From Oscillospiraceae bacterium (GTDB lineage: Bacteria; Bacillota; Clostridia; Oscillospirales; Oscillospiraceae), in the NCBI GenBank assembly GCA_021205095.1, contig JAJPYE010000019.1, positions 1-52,855 of the forward strand: DNA of 52,855 nucleotides, written 5' to 3'. The translations under genes were made by a program, and so were the position numbers. Below are positions 50,721 through 52,855 of this stretch, in pieces. How positions within the stretch are numbered: the first letter of the stretch is position 1; the number at the start of each line of letters is the position of its first letter. The notes beneath the pieces were generated by a model. That model was not told the DNA's origin, did not search any database, and saw nothing but the letters and a program-made list of their open reading frames with translations.

Positions 50721-51608
50721 ATGAGCAACTACATTTTAAGCTGCTGCTCTACGGCTGATCTGTCAGCGGAGCATATGACGGCGAGAGATCTGCATTATAT
50801 CTGCTTTCACTATTTTCTGGACGGAAAGGAATACCCGGACGATCTGGGTCGGACGATGCCCTTTGACAAATTCTATCAGGCCATGACGGACGGGGCCATG
50901 ACCAAGACCTCCCAGGTCAACATCTCAGAATATGTGGACTACTTCACGCCCTTCCTGGAGGAAGGGAAGGACATCCTGCATCTGAGCCTGTCCTCCGGCA
51001 TCTCCGGCACATTTACCTCTGCGGCGGGAGCGGCGGACATTCTGCGGGAACGCTACCCGGAACGGAAGATATACATTCTCGATTCCCTGGCGGCCTCCTC
51101 CGGCTATGGCCTGCTGATGGACAAGCTGGCAGATCTGCGGGACGAGGGCATGGACATCGACAGCCTGTACGCCTGGGCGGAGGAAAACCGTCTGCGCCTG
51201 CACCACTGGTTTTTCTCCACAGACTTGACCTTTTTTGTCCGGGGCGGACGCATTTCCAAGGCGGCGGGCGTTTTCGGTGGCCTGCTGAATATCTGCCCGC
51301 TGATGAATGTGGACAATCAGGGCCGCCTGGTTCCCAGAGAAAAAATACGCACCAAGGCAAAGGTCATCGAGGCCATAGTGGATAAAATGGAGCAGTATGC
51401 CGACGGAGGGCTGGAATATAACGGCAAGTGCTATATCTCCATGTCCGCCTGCCCGGAGGACGCGGCGGCAGTGGCCAGGCTGGTGGAGGAACGCTTCCCC
51501 AATCTGAACGGGCGCGTACTCATTAACAGCATCGGCACCACCATCGGCAGCCATACCGGCCCCGGCACCGTGGCCCTCTTCTTCTGGGGCGCAAAGCGGG
51601 AAAACTGA
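50721..51608 (+). CDS. DegV-family fatty-acid-binding protein
   Basis: A 295-aa DegV/FakB-type protein. The opening ILSCCSTADLS, then the MTKTSQVNISEY and LSSGISGTFTSA loops, which contact the fatty-acid carboxylate, and later FFVRGGRISKAAG and GTTIGSHTGPGTVALFF are the family signatures. It hands fatty acids to the FakA kinase in cytosolic phospholipid synthesis. Start ATG 50721 has AGGAGG. It follows the broken lipid-kinase gene, a fitting lipid context. Confidence 0.9.
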   Translation: MSNYILSCCSTADLSAEHMTARDLHYICFHYFLDGKEYPDDLGRTMPFDKFYQAMTDGAMTKTSQVNISEYVDYFTPFLEEGKDILHLSLSSGISGTFTSAAGAADILRERYPERKIYILDSLAASSGYGLLMDKLADLRDEGMDIDSLYAWAEENRLRLHHWFFSTDLTFFVRGGRISKAAGVFGGLLNICPLMNVDNQGRLVPREKIRTKAKVIEAIVDKMEQYADGGLEYNGKCYISMSACPEDAAAVARLVEERFPNLNGRVLINSIGTTIGSHTGPGTVALFFWGAKREN

Positions 51609-51714
51609 CCCCTTGTCAGCGCCAGGCGGCGAAAGGGCCGCGCCGTTCCTGCACCGAAACGGACGACGGGCAAGCGGAAACGGACAAAAGATTCCTGCCG
51701 CACACAAAAATAAC

Positions 51715-51744
51715 AGGCTGTCTCACCGATTGGCGAGACAGCCT
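51715..51744. terminator. Terminator between the DegV and LysR genes
   Basis: Stem AGGCTGTCTC with GAGACAGCCT and a 10-base loop. On the minus strand it is followed by TGTTATTTTTG; the LysR stop codon (51723) lies inside the stem. Confidence 0.75.
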
Positions 51745-52691
51745 TCGTCTGTATGAAAAAACGCCCTCGTCTCTTCCATAGAGAGCATAGCGCGGGCCTG
51801 GGCCACCGCGGCGGCATAGCGACGCAGATAGTCCAGCAGACGGCGGGCCGGCTCACCGAACTGCTTGTTTGGCAGGGCGGTAAGGTAGACGTGTCGCATC
51901 AGCGCCGCGTCCGTTATCTTCAGGGGCACGGTTTGGGGCGGCAGAACCATAGTCGTCGGCCCATGCATATTGATAATGCTCTCCGGGATAAAGGTAACGC
52001 CCATGCCTCTGGAGACCATGACTGTCAGCGCCTCCTCGTCGTGCAGCTCATATATATGCCACATTTGAAAGCCGTTTTCCTCGCACATCCGCTCTATGGA
52101 CAGGCGATGGGCGTATTCCGGCTTGATGACAATGAAGGTCTCGTCCTTCAGCTCCGCCAGAGATACCGACTCCCTGGCCGCCAGGGGATGCTCCCGGCTG
52201 ACCAGCAGCTCCATAGGCTCTGAGAGAATCCTTTCCACCTGAAAGCCTGCCCCCGTGTCGTCCACAGCGGTAATGCAGAAATCCACCTGACCGCTGCGGA
52301 GAAGCTGATGGGTCATATTCCGGGTGGAGCGCACCTGCCGAATCGAGTCGTCTGGCCAAATACCACTGTATCGGGACAGAGCCTCCACGGAAAAATCCAC
52401 GGCCTCCACTGCTACCGCCACGCCGGCCCTCCGGGCCTGCGCTCGGCATTGCTGGGCAAGATCTTCCAGTTCCCCTAAAATCCGGGCCGTGCCGCTGTAA
52501 AACCGCATCCCATCCTCCGTGGGATAGAGGCGGCGGCCTACCCGCCGGAACAGACCAAATCCAAGCTCCGCCTCCAGCCGCTTCATGGCCATGCTGAGGG
52601 TAGACTGGGACACATGTAACGTCTCCGCCGCCTGCAGCATGGTTCCCTCCTCCACAATCGCCAAAAAATATTTAAGCTGGATAAGCTCCAT
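51723..52691 (-). CDS. LysR-family transcriptional regulator
   Basis: A 322-aa regulator. Residues 1-60 form the LysR winged helix (LKYFLAIVEEGTMLQAAETL, then SQSTLSMAMKRLEAELGFGLF), followed by a periplasmic-binding-like effector domain. The last about 40 residues (AAAVAQARAMLSMEETRAFF) extend a little beyond the common length. It is divergent from a flavin-oxidoreductase gene starting at 52816. A T-N11-A palindrome between them (52710-52728) fits the usual LysR site, so it probably activates that gene in response to a metabolite. Confidence 0.9.
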   Translation of the reverse strand: MELIQLKYFLAIVEEGTMLQAAETLHVSQSTLSMAMKRLEAELGFGLFRRVGRRLYPTEDGMRFYSGTARILGELEDLAQQCRAQARRAGVAVAVEAVDFSVEALSRYSGIWPDDSIRQVRSTRNMTHQLLRSGQVDFCITAVDDTGAGFQVERILSEPMELLVSREHPLAARESVSLAELKDETFIVIKPEYAHRLSIERMCEENGFQMWHIYELHDEEALTVMVSRGMGVTFIPESIINMHGPTTMVLPPQTVPLKITDAALMRHVYLTALPNKQFGEPARRLLDYLRRYAAAVAQARAMLSMEETRAFFHTDEGCLANR

Positions 52692-52709
52692 AAGCGTTCC
52701 CTCGTTTTT

Positions 52710-52728
52710 ATATCAAATGAATTGATAT
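52710..52728. promoter_or_regulatory. Candidate LysR box
   Basis: ATATCAA-ATGAA-TTGATAT is a perfect interrupted palindrome containing the T-N11-A pattern of LysR-type regulators. It is 19 bases upstream of the LysR start codon and about 21 bases ahead of the -35 of the divergent promoter. Confidence 0.6.
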
Positions 52729-52748
52729 TATATATGAATATTATATAT

Positions 52749-52777
52749 TAGACGTTGGCCTTTGACAAGTATATAAT
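52749..52777 (+). promoter_or_regulatory. Predicted promoter of the flavin oxidoreductase gene
   Basis: TAGACG (52749-52754) and TATAAT (52772-52777), 17 bases apart. The weak -35 suits an activated promoter. Confidence 0.5.
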
Positions 52778-52815
52778 GACAGGCAGATAACAAAAACCGC
52801 AAAGGAGCAGACAGT

Positions 52816-52855
52816 ATGAAATATCCCCACATATTTGCGCCCCTGACCATTAAGG
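52816..52855 (+). CDS. Start of an NADH:flavin oxidoreductase (Old Yellow Enzyme type), cut by the window end
   Basis: Only 13 codons are present (MKYPHIFAPLTIK). The PHIFAPLTI opening is typical of Old Yellow Enzyme/2,4-dienoyl-CoA reductase/BaiCD-type flavoproteins. The ATG at 52816 has AAAGGAG at 52801-52807. It is probably controlled by the divergent LysR regulator. The identification rests on few residues. Confidence 0.5.
   Translation, partial: MKYPHIFAPLTIK

Noticed and set aside
1-52855. CRISPR arrays, insertion sequences, prophage genes or integrases
   Set aside because: No regularly spaced repeats, transposase or integrase motifs or phage genes were seen on either strand.

Overview
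The window looks like a chromosome segment from a gut-type Clostridia bacterium, most likely Oscillospiraceae (Oscillibacter, Dysosmobacter or Lawsonibacter relatives). The grounds are GC-rich coding with strong AGGAGG ribosome sites, SigA-type promoters, an rnfCDGEAB operon in clostridial order, CsoR/CopA, many acidic secreted proteins with Ser-Gly-Glu linkers, and BspA-type LRR repeats. This placement comes from gene content and style; no search was run.

Region 1 (1-11.2 kb) is the most unusual. Two related TetR regulators bracket it. Between them lies one tightly packed operon: a CxxCxxCC protein, a nitroreductase, a flavodoxin, two sirtuin-fold proteins with Gln in place of the catalytic His, a PARG-like (TIGR02452) ADP-ribose hydrolase, a stand-alone amino-acid-adenylation enzyme and a GNAT acetyltransferase. 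This reads as an ADP-ribosylation writer/eraser module joined to redox and adenylate chemistry. The second TetR controls a divergent heterodimeric ABC exporter. Both regulators have palindromic operators placed inside their own promoter spacer and at the +1 of the divergent promoter.

Region 2 (11.4-15.3 kb) is a GntR-TrkA_C regulator followed by an OpuC/OpuF-like uptake system (ATPase with CBS domains, permease, permease plus binding protein). A one-base shift splits what looks like a permease-binding-protein fusion. Region 3 (15.3-29.3 kb) is rich in exported proteins: a 1001-aa secreted protein, a repeat-containing secreted protein, a C39-like/LRR protein and two repeat-bearing lipoproteins. 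Among them are an 8-oxoguanine-deaminase-like enzyme, tRNA-Thr(CGU), tadA and a membrane-anchored XRE regulator.

Region 4 (29.3-36.1 kb) holds a GH13 and a GH2 glycosidase, each preceded by the same TATAATA-N12-TATTATA palindrome, with a csoR-copA copper operon between them. Region 5 (36.3-46.5 kb) is respiratory: rnfCDGEAB, a tat operon on the other strand, an apparently leaderless S41-like pseudo-peptidase, and a Tat-exported FAD reductase. Region 6 (46.6 kb to the end) has an orphan ParB/Noc protein, a MATE transporter, a 38-aa protein, a C39-like protein, a frameshifted diacylglycerol-kinase gene, a DegV protein, and a LysR regulator divergent from the first codons of a flavin oxidoreductase.

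No CRISPR array, insertion sequence, prophage, rRNA or convincing riboswitch was seen.
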